Source of the DNA: Drosophila persimilis
Taxonomy: Eukaryota; Arthropoda; Insecta; Diptera; Drosophilidae
Assembly (NCBI RefSeq): GCF_003286085.1
Contig: NW_020825298.1
Span: forward strand, 4,898,001-4,962,000
Length of the DNA: 64,000 bases
Direction of reading: 5' to 3'
Below the pieces are notes generated by a model. The model saw nothing but the letters and a program-made list of their open reading frames with translations, was not told the DNA's origin and did no database searches. This document shows positions 1 to 13,800 of the stretch, piece by piece. The position numbers and the translations under genes were made by a program. Each line of letters starts with the position of its first letter. The stretch's first letter is position 1.

Positions 1-1511
1 CCGGCTGATAAGCACTTGACATGGCCCGAAAAAAATACAAGAAGAGATCGGAGAATCGGCAGAGGATGATATGATGGCAAGTATATGGCAAATGGCAAAT
101 GGCAAACAAACGATGTCAAAAGCAATTTATATGCAAATGGGGCCCACAGTCGATGCCAACTGAGGCGTTGAGGCGTTGACGGCGGCCACAGCGGCCAAAG
201 CGGACGAGCGGATGAGTCGTCGAGTCAATTGATGAATTTTCATTGCATTTATTTGGGCATGAAATATCAAATATGTTTCATGGGTCCCCCCCGCCCTCTT
301 AACCCTTCGCTGACCAAGGACCGCAAAGTGGGCAACACTTTTGAATAATGCATAAAATGTGTAAAATGTGAAAATGTGTAAAATGTGAAAATGAGTTGCG
401 GCTGAAAGGCAAATGAAACTTTACAACAGCATTTGAATATCAAAGCCATGTAATTTGCCAGCGTTTTTTCTTTGCTCCCCCCACTCCCCGCACCCTTTTG
501 AACTTCATTTAAATTATAATCGAAAATTTGTTACAATTTGATGATGAGGTGGGAAATTAACAAGGGCTAGATATCTGATGAAAAGCTATACCTTGAAGGA
601 TGTTTGATTCTGATTATTCTGAATTTTATTTGGAACCCATAGAGGGTTAGGTATTTTTCTCGAAAAATAAGGGACTCTAAATCCTAAAATAAAAGGGCAA
701 TCTCGGGGGGCATGCAATTAGTCTACAGTCCTTAAAGTTTTCTTTCAATTTCCAATAAGAATGCATCTACCAAATCTATGCAGATTCCATGACTTTCCCA
801 AAGTCAATCATATTCCATAAATACTCCACAAAAACCATGAGCCGCTGAACAATGCGACGTATGCTAATAACCGAACTAAAACATGCGATGATTTCCATTT
901 CTGCTCGACATTGTTCCACCTCATGACCATGAAATTGCTTTCCGCTTTCCTCGGCGCAAAGCCCAAAGCCCAAACGCAGTGGGAGGACCAGGACCCAGCG
1001 TCGCATATTATCCAGAATTGTTATCAGCGGCAAGCGACCCATATAACTGCAGGCCCTGAGGGGGCACCCGGCCAGGAGGCACACACACACACACACTCTC
1101 GCAAAATGAACTCAAACGAAAAAAGAAGAAAAACAAATTTTAAAAAAAACGAAAAATACGTAAAAGAAGAGGCGAGGAATGGGGTGGCTGGAGAGCTGGA
1201 GAGCTGGAGGGTTCATCCCAAGGTTTGGGGTGCGTTTTCCAGGGCCGGCGCCTGCAGATAGGCACAATAATTGTATCAAAAGCATATTTTCCATTCTGGT
1301 AGAACGAATTTTATGCTTTTTCAATAAACATTAACCGATTTTGGTATTTTTTCATATAGGAAAACGAAAACCCAGAAATAAATGGCAATGAAAATGTTAA
1401 GCGGCAAGCAGCCAAAAAGTATGCAATCATTCATGCGTTCATTATTTCATAGACTCTGGAACTCCGAAGGGCATACACAGTCCCCCCCCCCCACACCCGC
1501 CATGGCTCTTT
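1..1511. other. intergenic DNA, left end
   Basis: No supported gene. The open frames here are short, lie on both strands and have low-complexity translations. The stretch holds a short CA run near 1080-1100 and a C-run at about 1482-1492. Confidence 0.6.
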
Positions 1512-2612
1512 TTATACCCGATACTCAAAATGAGTATTGGGGTATATTAGATTTGTGGTAAAAGTGGATGTGTGTAACGTCCAGAAGGAATCGTTTCCGA
1601 CCCCATAAAGTATATATATTCTTGATCAGCATCAATAGCCGAGTCGATTGAGCCATGTCTGTCTGTCCGTCTGTCCGTCTGTCCGTCTGTCCGTCCGTCC
1701 GTCTGTCCGTCTGTCCGTCTGTCCGTCTGTCCGTCCCCTTCAGCGCCTAATGCTCAAAGACTATAAGAGCTAGAGCAACGATGTTTTGGATCCAGACTTC
1801 TGTGATATGTCACTGCTACAAAAATATTTCAAAACTTTGCCCCGCCCACTTCCGCCCCCACAAAGGGCGAAAATCTGTGGCATCCACAATTTTAAAGATA
1901 CGAGAAAACAAAAAACGCAGAATCGTAGAGAATGACCATATCTTTTAGACTGCAGAATCTGAATTGGATCGTATAATTATTACAGCCAGAATCACGAAAA
2001 CAATTTCACTCTTTCTCGCTCTGTCTCACTCTAACACACAGGTTTCATGGTCGGTTTTGCCAATTGCAAAATATGAGTTCAAGGATCTCAGAACCTATAA
2101 AAGCCAGAGCAACCAAATTTGGTATCCACACTCCTGTGATATCGGACCTTGACCGTTTCCTGTCCAAATTTCGCCACACCCCCTTCCGCCCCCGCAAAGG
2201 ACGAAAATCTGAGGCAACCACAAATCTCAGAGACTATTAAGGCTAGAGTAACCAAATTTGGTGCACACACTCCTTTAAGATGTCACTATAAAACGTATAT
2301 CTCAGAATTTCGCCCCACCCCCATCCGCCCCCACAAAGGACGAAAATCTGTTGCATCCACAATATTGCAGATTTGAGAAAACTAAAAACGCAGAATCATA
2401 GATAATGACCATATCTATTAGATTGCTGAATCTGGATCAGATCAGATCATTTTTATAGCCAAAAGGAACAAATCAATTTGCAGTGGCTACGCAGCGCCCG
2501 ACGTCACGCTCAGACTGATTTTCTGTCTCTCTCGCACGCACTCTTTGTCGTGTCGTTAAATATTAGCGGCGTCTGCCGGAGGAGAGCCATACTGACTTAG
2601 TATCGGGTATAA
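1512..2612. mobile_element. non-autonomous repeat element with 14-bp terminal inverted repeats (Helitron/SGM-like)
   Basis: The segment starts with TTATACCCGATACT (1512-1525) and ends with its exact reverse complement (2599-2612). Just inside the left end, the sequence ATACTCAAAATGAGTAT is a small palindrome. A TCTG/TCCG microsatellite fills about 1658-1736. Three diverged internal repeats of about 130 bp follow, each carrying 'agagcaac(c)a', a stretch like 'cgcc(a/c)c(a/c)cccc..tccgcccc' and 'aaagg(a/g)cgaaaatctg' (near 1755-1890, 2085-2215 and 2230-2355). No protein of transposase size is encoded. Sequences of this type ('cttgatcagcatcaatagccg' region followed by tctgtccg repeats) are known in Drosophila as DINE-1/ISY/SGM-like elements; the family name is from memory. 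Confidence 0.65.
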
Positions 2613-5600
2613 CCGTAGAGTTGCGGTGTCCGCAGCAACTCACAACGTTCCCCCTCGTTTTTTTTGGTATATTGTTTGAACACACAAATATGCAAACAGA
2701 AAGGCCCCAGCCAAGTCGGGGGATCGGAGTTTTGCCTGGGAGTATGGCAATCAATGAGTTGGAAATATTTTCGTTTAACATTTTGCTATTGGCTTTATTT
2801 GTTAGATCTGAAATCACCCACTCCCCTCCCCCCCTTTGGACTTGGATTTTTGGTAGGGAGAGTTTTTAATTTTCCATGCAATCCATTGGCATTCTTTTGA
2901 ATCTATGAATTATGTGGAAAAAAAAACATATTAAAGAGGCCAAGACTGGGTCCCAGGCATGCCAATCCTCAACAGTTGGCTATCCACTCTCCCTTTAATT
3001 ACTGGCAAAAGCTTCAACCATTTTTCCTTTGGTAAGGCCCCAACTTGAAGGAGCCACAGCCACCATGAAGGTCACAGCGACACAGCGACAACATTGGCAT
3101 TAGCATTAGCCCGATGTTGTGGGCCACTTGTTAAACTCAATTAGATTCATTAGGCGAAAATTGCGCAAGTGTCCAATCTAACTTTGACCATTCCAGAGGA
3201 GCCAGAGCCAGAGCCAGATCCGGGGGTCACCCGGATGGGGGTCAGCGGAAATAATAAATGTTTGGGCACATTAAATAAATGATTATTACAAAGGCTACAA
3301 GGGATGGACACTGAAACTGATGGCAAATAAAAGCGCAGCAAAAATGTATTTTATTTGCACAGGACATACACACGCACAGGAGTATGTCCTTTGGCTGGTA
3401 GTCGGCGATAGAGACGAGCAGTCAGAGCGGCAAATAAAAATTATCAACGTGCGAAAATAAAACCCGATGTGCGATGCGATGTATTTGGGGCAAAAGTTAT
3501 GATTGCCCTGGGTACCCCCCACCCCCCACCCCCCATAAAAACTGATTATGTGTCACTTGATTAGATGATTTTCTCGCATGGGGGTTTTATGCTCTCCGGG
3601 TTTATTGTTGCCCAAACAGATCGCTCAAATCGTTGAATTTATGATCTGTCACAGGGACATAAATGTATCGAATTTTTCTTCGTTTCGTTTCGGTTTCTGT
3701 TTCCATTTCCACCCTGGCTGGTTGGCTGGTCCATAATTAAAATAATAATTTTCACGAAAAACTTAAGACCTTGTAATTATAATTGTCAGTTTTTCCAACC
3801 CCCAACAAGAGGCTGTGCCGCGGCCGGCCCGTGCGGGGTTGTTGCTCATTAAACATAATTTTTGTGTAAACAAAAGCGCCTGAAACTTGAGAACAAAATC
3901 GATGTGGGGTTTCCTTCCTGGCGGGGGGAGGGGGGGGGGGAGTGGTTACCCTTCCTGAAACGCCCCACCAAAAAGTTCACACAAAAGTATGCCATGGATA
4001 TTTTTTAATTACACTTCAGAAACAGAATATTTTCTGGGATTAGATGACGATTGAGATGACTTTCTGGGAACACCAAAGTGTAGTAAGAGAAACCTTAAAC
4101 CTGGGAACTGTAAGGACCTTCACATAGCTCGTCTGTCATCACCGGCATAGCTATACGTATAATTAGTTGCAGAGCCTCATCAGGGCTTGTATTCTTCTTG
4201 GATCAGCCCCCTACATATGGCCAGAGCGAGCGACTCGACTTAATTGACATGTAGAGAGGTCAACAACAAGCAACTCATTTGCATGTCAGCCAGAGACAAA
4301 GGACCCGCAATTAGGGAATAACAGACTATATGTATATAAAAAACAATTGGCAATCGCAATTATAGCCGCAGTACAGTGTCCACAGAATGTGGGCTAAGCT
4401 GGCTAATTATACTCGTCGGTGGCAGCATGATGTGGCAAGAAAGTGAACCGGCAACACTGCCCTAACCGCAAAGCAACTTGTGTCGTCGCCAGTTGGTCCT
4501 GCAGGACCGCAAGCGGAGAAACCAATTCGTTGCGAGGCCTCGGGACATTGAAATTGGAAAAGCGAAGCGTATTGAATTCGATTGAAGTGAAATTGGACAG
4601 CCTTTTTTGTGGGCCCTGCAATTAAATGAGCATAAAATGTCAGCGACTTGGACGAAGCAATTTCAATAACCAAAATTGGTTAGTAGCCCCAGGATAGAGC
4701 CCAAGAGCCCAGGACGGAGGGAGGTGGAGGGGGGGGGCAATGCTTGTGGTCGTTTTAAACAAACCGCAGGTGTTGCATACATTTGCCAGCTTTGCATTAA
4801 TTATGATGTGTGTCTCGGTGGGGGCGGCAGGGGGGGTAGTGGGAGACTGCAGCAGGAGCAAAACTATTTGCAGCACTTGCGACCAAAAGCCGGGGAAAGC
4901 TCGTACCTAAAATTGTAGCATACTTATGGGCTAAAGTAATTTTATTGCCCTGCACAGGAAGCACCATAGACGACAGAGTCCTGGGAGAGAGAGCGGGTCC
5001 TGCTAGAGCTCATGGCACATCGTGTGACCCGTAAACTTTACAGTTTCTTTGTTTGGACTTCGTTTCGTTGCCCCCAACGTGGCAACGTGCCGGGTTTTGC
5101 CCAAGTTTGTTGCCGCTCTTATTATTTTAGTTGGGTAGTTTTTCGCTGCACTCTCTCGTCGCTCTTGTTACTCAGCACGAGGAGGGTGCGGGGGGTATAT
5201 TATGAGCGGGTAGACCCCATAAAAGGTAAGTCCTTAAGACCGAATAAGAACTATCCCTTATTGAGCTTTTATACGTCATATCTTTTGGCCTTTTCTTTGC
5301 AGGATTTCCATCTTCTAGCATATGGGATTACCAGGTATCCCTTAGTCGGAATAGAGACCCCATCGATAGTCGGCGAGTGGAATTCGTCTGAGGGACTGCA
5401 AAATGTTGAGTTGCCACATAAAATGTTATTGCGAAAAACTATTAAATTTCTCTGGAGATGAAAATATGATCAGAAATTTAAATCGATTTATTAAAAGCCG
5501 TCGCAGTGGTTCCTTCAAGTGATTCCAGGAGTTTGTTATGCCGGGAGTCTGGGACCGAGCCAAAGGACCTCGAACATGTGTTGCCATACAAAAGTTTTGT

Positions 5601-8600
5601 GCAGGAACAGCGAAAAGGTTTCCAATGAGTGTAGTTTTGAGGGATTCAATGAGGTACAGTGGGTCGAGAATATAGTAATGGGAGTACAGCACACTGAAGA
5701 CAAACGATCGGTAATGCTTCGCTTAAAGAGAGATATATTAAGAGAAAAATCCCTTGGAAATCTATGATCTTCTAGTGAAGATCCCATGAGGCTTTGTCTC
5801 AGGGTTGACACATTTCTTTCCACTGTACCCCTGCCCCCAAGGACTTTGGCAGTCATCTTTCGGGCAGCACAGAATTTACTATGTTCACTTAATGTCTAGA
5901 CAAAGCCTCCAATTACCTTATCCGATTACACGAAGATTTGCCCCCCCCACCATCTTCCACCCTTGACCCGGCATGCCCGAAAACTCTTCTTCTGCCCAGA
6001 GAGAAATCTTCATATTACTGTTGTCCCTTTTTTATTCGTGGCGGAAAATGTTTCGAAATATTTTTGGGGCCAAAGAAATGTGCCCACACCTTCGAGGGGA
6101 CGGGACAGGCCCTGGCAGGGGGGAGGGGGGGTGAAAGGCACTTAAGTGCCTCTGTCCTTGGCCCAGGACTCGGGTTTTTAATTGAAGTGCAGTCGACAGT
6201 CGACAGTCCTTCTGCGTATCCTTCGGGCTGTGTGGGCGTCTCGTTTTTCGGGCAGGTGTAAAGTTAAATCACAAAATGAAATTAAAATAAACCAAAGCCC
6301 AAAACGAAACGTAATGAAGTACGGCAACAACACTCGACAACATTCTGCAAAGGAAAAACAACAAAAAATAAAAAGGATTAAACCCTGGGCTAACTCCTCG
6401 TCCCAAAGGGTTTCCGGTTTCTTTCCCCCCTCTGATGCCCATAATTAGCTGCAAATTTTTCGAGAAATTTTTCTACAATTTGTTACCTTTTTTTTCTTCT
6501 GTTGTGCCACATTTTGTTATTGAAAAATTCATAAGCAAAGGACTGCGGTGACCACGCCTACTAGCAGGGGGGTTTCCAAAGAGGATTCAAGGTTTCTTTG
6601 AGACAACCCTAGTATTTGGGTTGAAAACTCTATCCATATGCAGAGCAAAGCTTAGACATTATTTTATTTGTATGCTCCTGGAGCCCCTTTCTAACTCTAC
6701 GCCCCTGTCCAGAGGTCAGTGAAGCATTTCTGTCATATTACAATATAATTTATTAAAATTCTTATTTAAAAAGCAAAGGACAACAGCAGAAGGAGGTCCA
6801 AGCCCAAGAGAGGTAGAGAGTAGTAGAGTGAAAAAATATTTGAAAAAACGAGATAGAGATGTACTCCCCCACCCCCCCTTTCCTACCCAGTGCACTCTCA
6901 TCTAACAGAAAAAAAAAGCCACTCGTTAATGTTGAATTTTTAATACAAAAGCCGCACATGACACTCGCTGGCAAATTAGAATATTCCTTCTATAATTTTC
7001 CATAATGTGCCCCATTTTGGGCTCTTTTCTGTGGGCCGTGGAGTGTAATTGCATTGGGCGGACGCTTCCAGCAGATAGAGAGACCCCGGGACAAGCCTAC
7101 ATATTTGAGCCTCCCCTCCGGTTGCCACATTTGCATATGGAAAACGCAATCAAAACGCCGGAGAGTCAACAAAGGCGCTAAGTAAACTCAAACAAAATGG
7201 TCAGGCGGTCACCCCCCCGGGGGTGGGGTGGGGTGCAGGGAAAACCCACCTGAATATCCCCGAACATTTCATTTGGTCGGCGACGCATTTGTTTGAACTC
7301 TGACCAAAGGCACACGCCCCCTCCGAAAACGAACGTACAGTCGGGTACATGCCCGTAAGTTGCCGTCATTTAGTTCCGTTATGCCGTGTTTGCTTTTGTG
7401 GTTACGCCCCCGGAAACGCTTGACCAAAGGCATGGGGGCGGGCGGGTCTGCGGGGGTCAGCAAATGATTACCAACGGGCGATGTCAGGAGACCTATTCGT
7501 ACCATATCTATGGGGTCTTGAATTAATAAGAATTTTATTCGATTTCCACCAGAAAGAGCTACCACAAATTCCTCCTAACCTTTCCCCCTTAACCAATTCC
7601 GAATTAACAATTTCTTTTCCAATCCAAGGCACAGAAATCTCCCCCGTTGAATCTTTCAAGGAAGTTCCTGGAAAATTAGCTAAACAAATGATGCAGAGAA
7701 GGCAAAGCAAATGCCAGGCACAGGCAATTAAAGGACCCCCCCCCCCCCCCCACACTCCCTCCCACAGCTGGGGGGCAGAGGCAGTGGAGCAAACGGAAAA
7801 TTCATTACAAACAAATTAACAAATAAATCAAATTTCAATACGAAAATTTGTTTGCGAAAACAATTTTGAGACGGGTTTTTTGGGGGGAAGGGGGGTCTCT
7901 AGATCCGTTCGAATCGCATGCCACGCCCCCACCGTGGACGCAGGGCAAGAGGAGGAAGGTCCTTCCGTCTCCCAGCCACTGGTTGACTGACAGGCGGCAA
8001 ATCGTCTGAAGCGCACTTGAGAAATCATTTATCTAAATTAATTCCTGTCGTTTACATTTGCCAGAAACAAAGCAACGGGCGAGGGGGATGTACTAAGGGG
8101 GTGGGAAAACAAAAATCAAAGATTAAGACAAACATTTACTACTTTTTAACCCACCACCGGGCGGGGGGGAGATCCCAAGGATAGACCGACGATTGCCTGG
8201 CAGCTAGACAGGCTCACGCCTTACCCCTCGCTTTGCTCCGGGATGTGCCCGGGCCTTCTTCTGCGACCCTGATGAATGACATGGCTAGGCATTTGCCGGA
8301 TCCACATTCTGTCGACAGCGCGTTAATAACTCATTTCAAAATTCCTGGGCCACGTCTAACCGACATCGACATACGTAACACACAGAGATTCGGGAGTTTA
8401 CAAAAAAAAATGATGTGGAATAATATTATTGGGGGTAAAGCGACTAAAGGATACCCGGTAGTTGGGATAAACATCTTTGGAGAGTCTCTAAAGGCATAAT
8501 TTTAAACAGAAGGGAATATAAAAGCTAAACCCATGAGCTATGCTATGAAGATCGGTGGGAAGTACTAGTATAAAGCTCTTCCAATCTCTGGTATTTCAAG

Positions 8601-9744
8601 TCCAAAGCCTTTTCGTCTGGTCATGCCCTTGGTCTCCCTTTTTTAAGAGGTATAAACAGAATTACAATTAAAATTGTTCTTAGACTAAAATGGCAACATT
8701 TTCAACCCTTTCGACATCCCCCGCTCCACGGGCGGTCCCGCGTCTGAGGCAAAGTTGTGTTCATAAAATCGCGAGGCAAACGCAAGCGGTTAAAACGCAC
8801 GCGGTTTCTGACGCGACGCTCGGCTTTGGCTGACAAAAGCACAAAATGAAGGGGAAAGGGGGAGATGGAAATGGAGAGAGTAAGCCGTTACAGTTCTCGA
8901 CAGATAGAAAGAGAGAGAGGGAGAGACTGAGAGAGAGTGTAACTTGTTTTTCCAATAATTGCTTCTGTCAAAAGCAGCAATTATTCCAGTCCAACAACAA
9001 ATGCCGGGGCTTCAATCGCTCTGTATAAATGATATATCACGGGGAGATCTCATGATTATATATATATTCGATTTGTGTGACGATAATTGTATGACAATGT
9101 GACCAGATCACGCAAAGATCGCACTTTACATAAGAAGCAAAAGTGTTGAGTAATGCAAGTGTTTTGTGGAAGCCTGAAATAACGATTGTATCTGAAACAT
9201 TGTTTGCCTATAAGTGGATGAGTATTCATGAGAACGCCAGTGAATGTACTGCAGTCAGAAATAAGTAAATCTCTTTTAAAAAATTAGATACTTGTGATCT
9301 AGAAATTAATAGAAAATTAGAAACCTTTTATATTAGCACTTATAATATCTTGAACTAATGCTTTAATGCACGAAACTATAAAAATGTTTTGGTAATTTAT
9401 TTTCCTTAAAAATATTATTGTACAATTTTCTTATAAATTCTTAGAAAAATATTTAATTTCTTAAAAAAAAATATAATATAAATAAAGCATCTCAGTTGAT
9501 ACAAATAATATTTAATATTTATTTGCTATACATTTTTAATACAATATTAATTCTAGAGAATATTTTTAATAGAATTTAATGGGAATTTCCCATAAATATG
9601 CTCATGGGTTGGGTTTTAGGAACTTCTTAACAAGTAGATTATTATTTGGCTATTATTTGGCATAAATAGACTCTGTTCAAGTGGTTTTAAACACTGCAAT
9701 CGAACTAAGATTCGAGATAAATTTCACTAACCCTCAGAGGAGCC
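2613..9744. other. intergenic DNA, 7.1 kb
   Basis: I see no gene that I can support. The stretch has many homopolymer runs (16 C at 7736-7751, G/C runs near 3510-3535, 3920-3940 and 5940), a GAGA-rich segment at about 8905-8940 and an AT-rich tail at 9280-9600 leading to the 3' end of jhamt. The longest open frame (5012-5461) is discussed among the rejected items. Confidence 0.55.
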
Positions 9745-10705
9745 CTAATTCAGGCCCTTGAGGCGCTTCTGATGCGGGGACTCGACCAGAACATTGTTCA
9801 CAAATTCCGGGGACTTGCGAGCATAGGCCACCACCAGCTTGTAAGGGGATATAAACTTCTGATCCTGACCGTTGGCCTGATCGCCCTGCTGCAGATTCAT
9901 GGAGATGACAATCTGTACAAAGTCATCGAGGAAATCTTCGTGCAGGGCCGCTGGCATGCGTTCCAGGAAGGGGCAAATAGCCTTGACATTGTCTGAAAAT
10001 AGAGATGCATTCAGTGGGAACCTCCTTGAGGAGCTGCAGGCCTTGGGTCTCACCTTTCAGAGTCCTGACACCCTCGTAGACAAAGACCTCGCTGCGAATC
10101 TCGACATTGTGCTGGATGAAGCCCACTTCGTTGAGCAGCTGGGCGAACTCCTCGCCGGGATTGGAGCTGTAGTGCAGCGGGGAGATGAACTGCTCGACGT
10201 CCTGCATGTACCCCGACCACTTCTCGTTCAACTGCAGGATCTTGTACACCTCGTAGACGGGATTGGAGGCGAGGAAGACGAGCAGGCAGTCGCCGCCTTC
10301 GGGCCTCAGCAGATCGTAAATGTTGGCCAGGGCCCCGCGCAGGTTCTGCACCCAGTGGAGGCAGTAGAAGGACGTGACGTGATCGAAGCCGCCGCTCAGC
10401 TCCTGCGGCAGTCGCTCGCAGCCAATGTCCAGCACCCGGAACTGGGTGCGCTCCTCCCTCCGGTAGTGCTGGCTGGCGAAGCCCACCATCTGGCTGGAGA
10501 TGTCGGTGCCCACCAGCTGGGCCCCCCGCGGCATCAGCGGCTTGACGAAGTCCATCAGGACATTGCCCGAGCCAGAGCCCACGTCCAGGAGGGCGTCCTC
10601 CCCGTCCGATCGCCACTGCAGCGTCGAGGCGAACTCCTCCAGGATCAGCTTGGCGTCGTGGCGCTGCACCTGGTTGGCGTTCTGGTAGAGCGAGGCCTGA
10701 TTCAT
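9745..10705 (-). CDS. jhamt: juvenile hormone acid methyltransferase
   Basis: This enzyme transfers a methyl group from S-adenosylmethionine to juvenile hormone acids (and farnesoic acid), the late step of JH synthesis in the corpora allata. Two exons, 10705-10054 and 9992-9745, join across a 61-nt intron (GTGAGA donor, TTTTCAG acceptor) to give 299 codons, close to the length I recall for fly JHAMT. The class I methyltransferase fold is clear: the SAM-binding motif LLDVGSGSGNVL lies at about residues 40-51, followed by an acidic residue region (VGTDIS) and the HVTSFYCLHWVQ stretch typical of JHAMT. The start was chosen at MNQASLYQ because it follows a TATA box by about 40 nt and matches the family N-terminus. 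The open frame continues upstream to 10789 but that part overlaps the promoter. No gene neighbours it within 7 kb on either side. Confidence 0.93.
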
Positions 10706-10740
10706 GTCGGCGACTGGTGGGGCACTGCAGCGAATCCATA

Positions 10741-10829
10741 GCTTTATATACGTTCCGGTGACGTCCGAACGTCTCTCACGGCCTCTCATTTGCCACGCGC
10801 TCTCCCTCCGTCAGAGCCGCGATGACGTC
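10741..10829 (-). promoter_or_regulatory. jhamt: jhamt core promoter: TATA box and two CRE-like sites
   Basis: Read on the minus strand, TATATAAAGC occupies 10750-10741, about 36-45 nt before the ATG at 10705, so the 5' UTR must be very short. TGACGTC, the core of CRE/ATF sites, occurs twice upstream, at 10759-10765 and 10823-10829 (forward coordinates). The TATA assignment is strong by sequence and position; the CRE role is an inference from the motif. Confidence 0.7.
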
Positions 10830-13800
10830 GAAGTTCATTTATTTTTAAAGCTTTGCGATTCCATTGGTTTCGGAGAGAAAGAGGGAGAGAGAGATATCCA
10901 GATCGCTCGCCTACACTGGACAGCAGGGAATTTAATTTCGATAATTTTTAAATAATTTATTACTTGTTTCCTTTGACTAATTCCGAAATTTCTAAGTACT
11001 TTTACCCTTCAATCACTCTTGAATAAATTCCCAAGCTTCCCCTTTGTTCTCTGTTCCAGAACCAGAGAAGAACAAACCAGCGAAAAAAAACAGCGACCTC
11101 GCTGGCTCTTTGTCTCCACACATCCGATGTGGGAAGCTCAAGTTCGAGGTGAATAGCGCTTAGCTAATGCTTCCTTCATAGAAGTTCGCCTCGAATACGT
11201 AACCCAGTCATTGGAGCCCATACAAATGCAAATCCCCAATGAACTTGGGCAGGCCTCTGGAAGTGAATTCCTCATGAAATTATCATAATTTTCATAAGCA
11301 GTGTAAACCAGCCTCCATTTTGAACAGAAACAGAACAGCCCCCCAAAAAACAGAATTCCCAATTTTTGAGTGCAGAAGGGAAATATTTTTGGAGTGCATT
11401 GATCTGCAGACTGCGGGGGAAATACTCAAAAACTGAAGTTAGTTCAATGACCTACCCCAAAAAAGGCACTCTATTTCGGTCGAGACTTCATCGAAGATCG
11501 AAGATGATTTACGGGTCTAGGAATAGATGCGGGACTTGGGCTGGTTTCACTCGAATCCAGAGCCTGCACCCCACTGTTGGCACTTTCAGGGAATATAAAT
11601 TCATTAAAAACATTCCATTTAGCTGCAAATTACATTTGTGTAATTGCTGCCGGGCCCAAAAGATGGAAAGAAAGAGCTTATGATATTTCAAATATTCCAC
11701 ATATGAGCATAACGAACGTTTGATGTCCCCCCCCTTGGCACCCCCCCTTGTCCCTCCCTTGTATAAATTCATTTGCCAAAAGTGACATCAAAAGCCGAAC
11801 GAATGCCTCTCTCCGGGTCTCTGTTTCTGTTTCCGGTTTAATGTGTGTGGGCGTTACGGCTGGTTAATTGCATTTGGCGCAGACTCTTCTCGGCCAGGGC
11901 TGAGCAGAAAGGGTTCCGGGCTTAGGGCTGCAATTACCGAAAGCTGTCGATTGGCTCGAGCTGTCACAGAGACACAGAAATCAATTAAAGCGAACGAAGG
12001 GAGTTGGGTCCACGATGGGCATCGGTTTTTGGCATGTGTGGAGAAATCTGAGACCTTGAACGACCCAAAATACAATAAATTTATGTATGAAATGATGCCC
12101 GTTTAATAGCTATTCCTCGTGGAAATGGTAGTGCTTTCAGCCTCTTTTGAAAGCCCATCAGGTCTCTAGAATATTGTTTCAAAATGGAAAATATAGTACC
12201 TTTTGTCACCCTTTAGGTGCTTTTGGAATGAACCATCTTTGCCTGGATCCAAGCCCACTTAGGCCGTCTCAAAGTCTTCGTTGGACTTGTGATTTGGAGG
12301 TCCATGGAGTGTGTCTCCTACTTGCCTGCTTGACGTTGCTTCCACTTTCACTTTCACAGCCATTCTTGAGGAAATGTTCCCTGGACTAGGAGTCATGGGC
12401 ATGAGGACTGGCTGAGATCCACCTTCGAGGAGATGTCCGTTCTTGAAGCAGATCCCCAAGACCTCAGACCTCAACCCCCCATCGCTATAGCAGATCTCCT
12501 TACACTTAATCTTTACCCATTTTCTTACCCATTTCGACTTTCATTTGAGTGCTGTAATACCCTGCGACGCCTTGGCCAATTCGGTAACCCCCCTTCTCCG
12601 CCCCCAAAAACCTCTCGCAGTTCCGCAAACAATCGCAGGGAGCAAACGAAAAGCCAAAGCAAACAGATTCCCATAGTTTTATGTGATTTCTAATGGATTC
12701 ACGCACACTTGGCCTTCCCCCCCCCCAAACCATCGTGAAGTCCGCTCTTAAGAACCACCCCACGGCAGCTCCTGCCCCTGGAAGGCATTCCCCTGCCCCC
12801 GAGAATCATTCACACACACTTGGAAACTATTCAAAGTTTATCTAACTGGGCAGTACATGGGCATATTCCATATAGAAGCCTGTTCTGGCTATTTGTCTAT
12901 CCAAAACGAAGAGGTGGATCGGGTGGGGGCAACAACAAAAACTTGGGCATATGTTGAAATAACAAAATAACAAACAAAACAAGAAAATCCCAGAAAAGGC
13001 AGCGGGGCGGGGCGGGGGGACCAGGGTTTAGACTGAGATTCAGTTCTGTTCTTTCGGTTTTCGTAGTGGGGAAATGAGTTTTTAATGTCCCAAAGGGGAA
13101 TACGGCATGGAAGGGGGGACTATGCAGATTTCAAATACAAAGTAAACGCCGATTTGTTGTTATTGATTAGAGCAGACAGGAGCTGGGGTCCTCGGAGTCT
13201 CGGGCCAAAACATATGAGCACATACTTGGCTTCATCATCGTCGAACCCTCCATCTTCGAGCAGATCCCAAGACGACGACGACGACGACGTCGAGGACGGG
13301 CAGGAGGATGCCGCAAACTTGATGAGTATTTAAAAGTTTTCCATTGTGTGTTTGATGAATATTTAATTAAGCATAAAAGGAGCACAGCCCGCCCCCCGTC
13401 CCCTCTGTCCCCCCCTTTTGTTGCTTAAGGAAAAACTTCGGCAAAGGGTGGCTTCTGTTGCTTCTGTGGCGTCTTGTTTTCCATTTCTCCCAAAAAAACA
13501 TCCTTTCTTTGCCCCCCACATGCCGCACCGTGTGGCGGGGCCAGCTTAGGCCACGCAAAAGAATAAAACAAAATCAATTAACGCTTCCTGTTAGCTGGTT
13601 TTTACTCTTTCTTCGAGGGCAGGGTACTTACGGCGGGCCAAGTGGCTGGAATCGTGGAGAAAGGGGCACAGTCTATCAATGAATCGATGGATCTTCTCCT
13701 TTTCACAGGTTTTGGGAGACATTTTGGAGTGTCTCCGCCACTTGGAGACTTGTTGCGACTTCCAGTCTCTCCCAGCGGTCATTGGTTGATCCCTCGTTCA

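Noticed and set aside
5012-5461. 149-codon plus-strand frame
   Set aside because: No family match, odd composition and an intron-like GTAAGT..TTGCAG pair inside it (about 5226-5302), so no confident model; it may be an unspliced noncoding or decayed exon.
9899-10741. 280-codon plus-strand frame over jhamt
   Set aside because: Antisense shadow of the GC-rich jhamt coding sequence.
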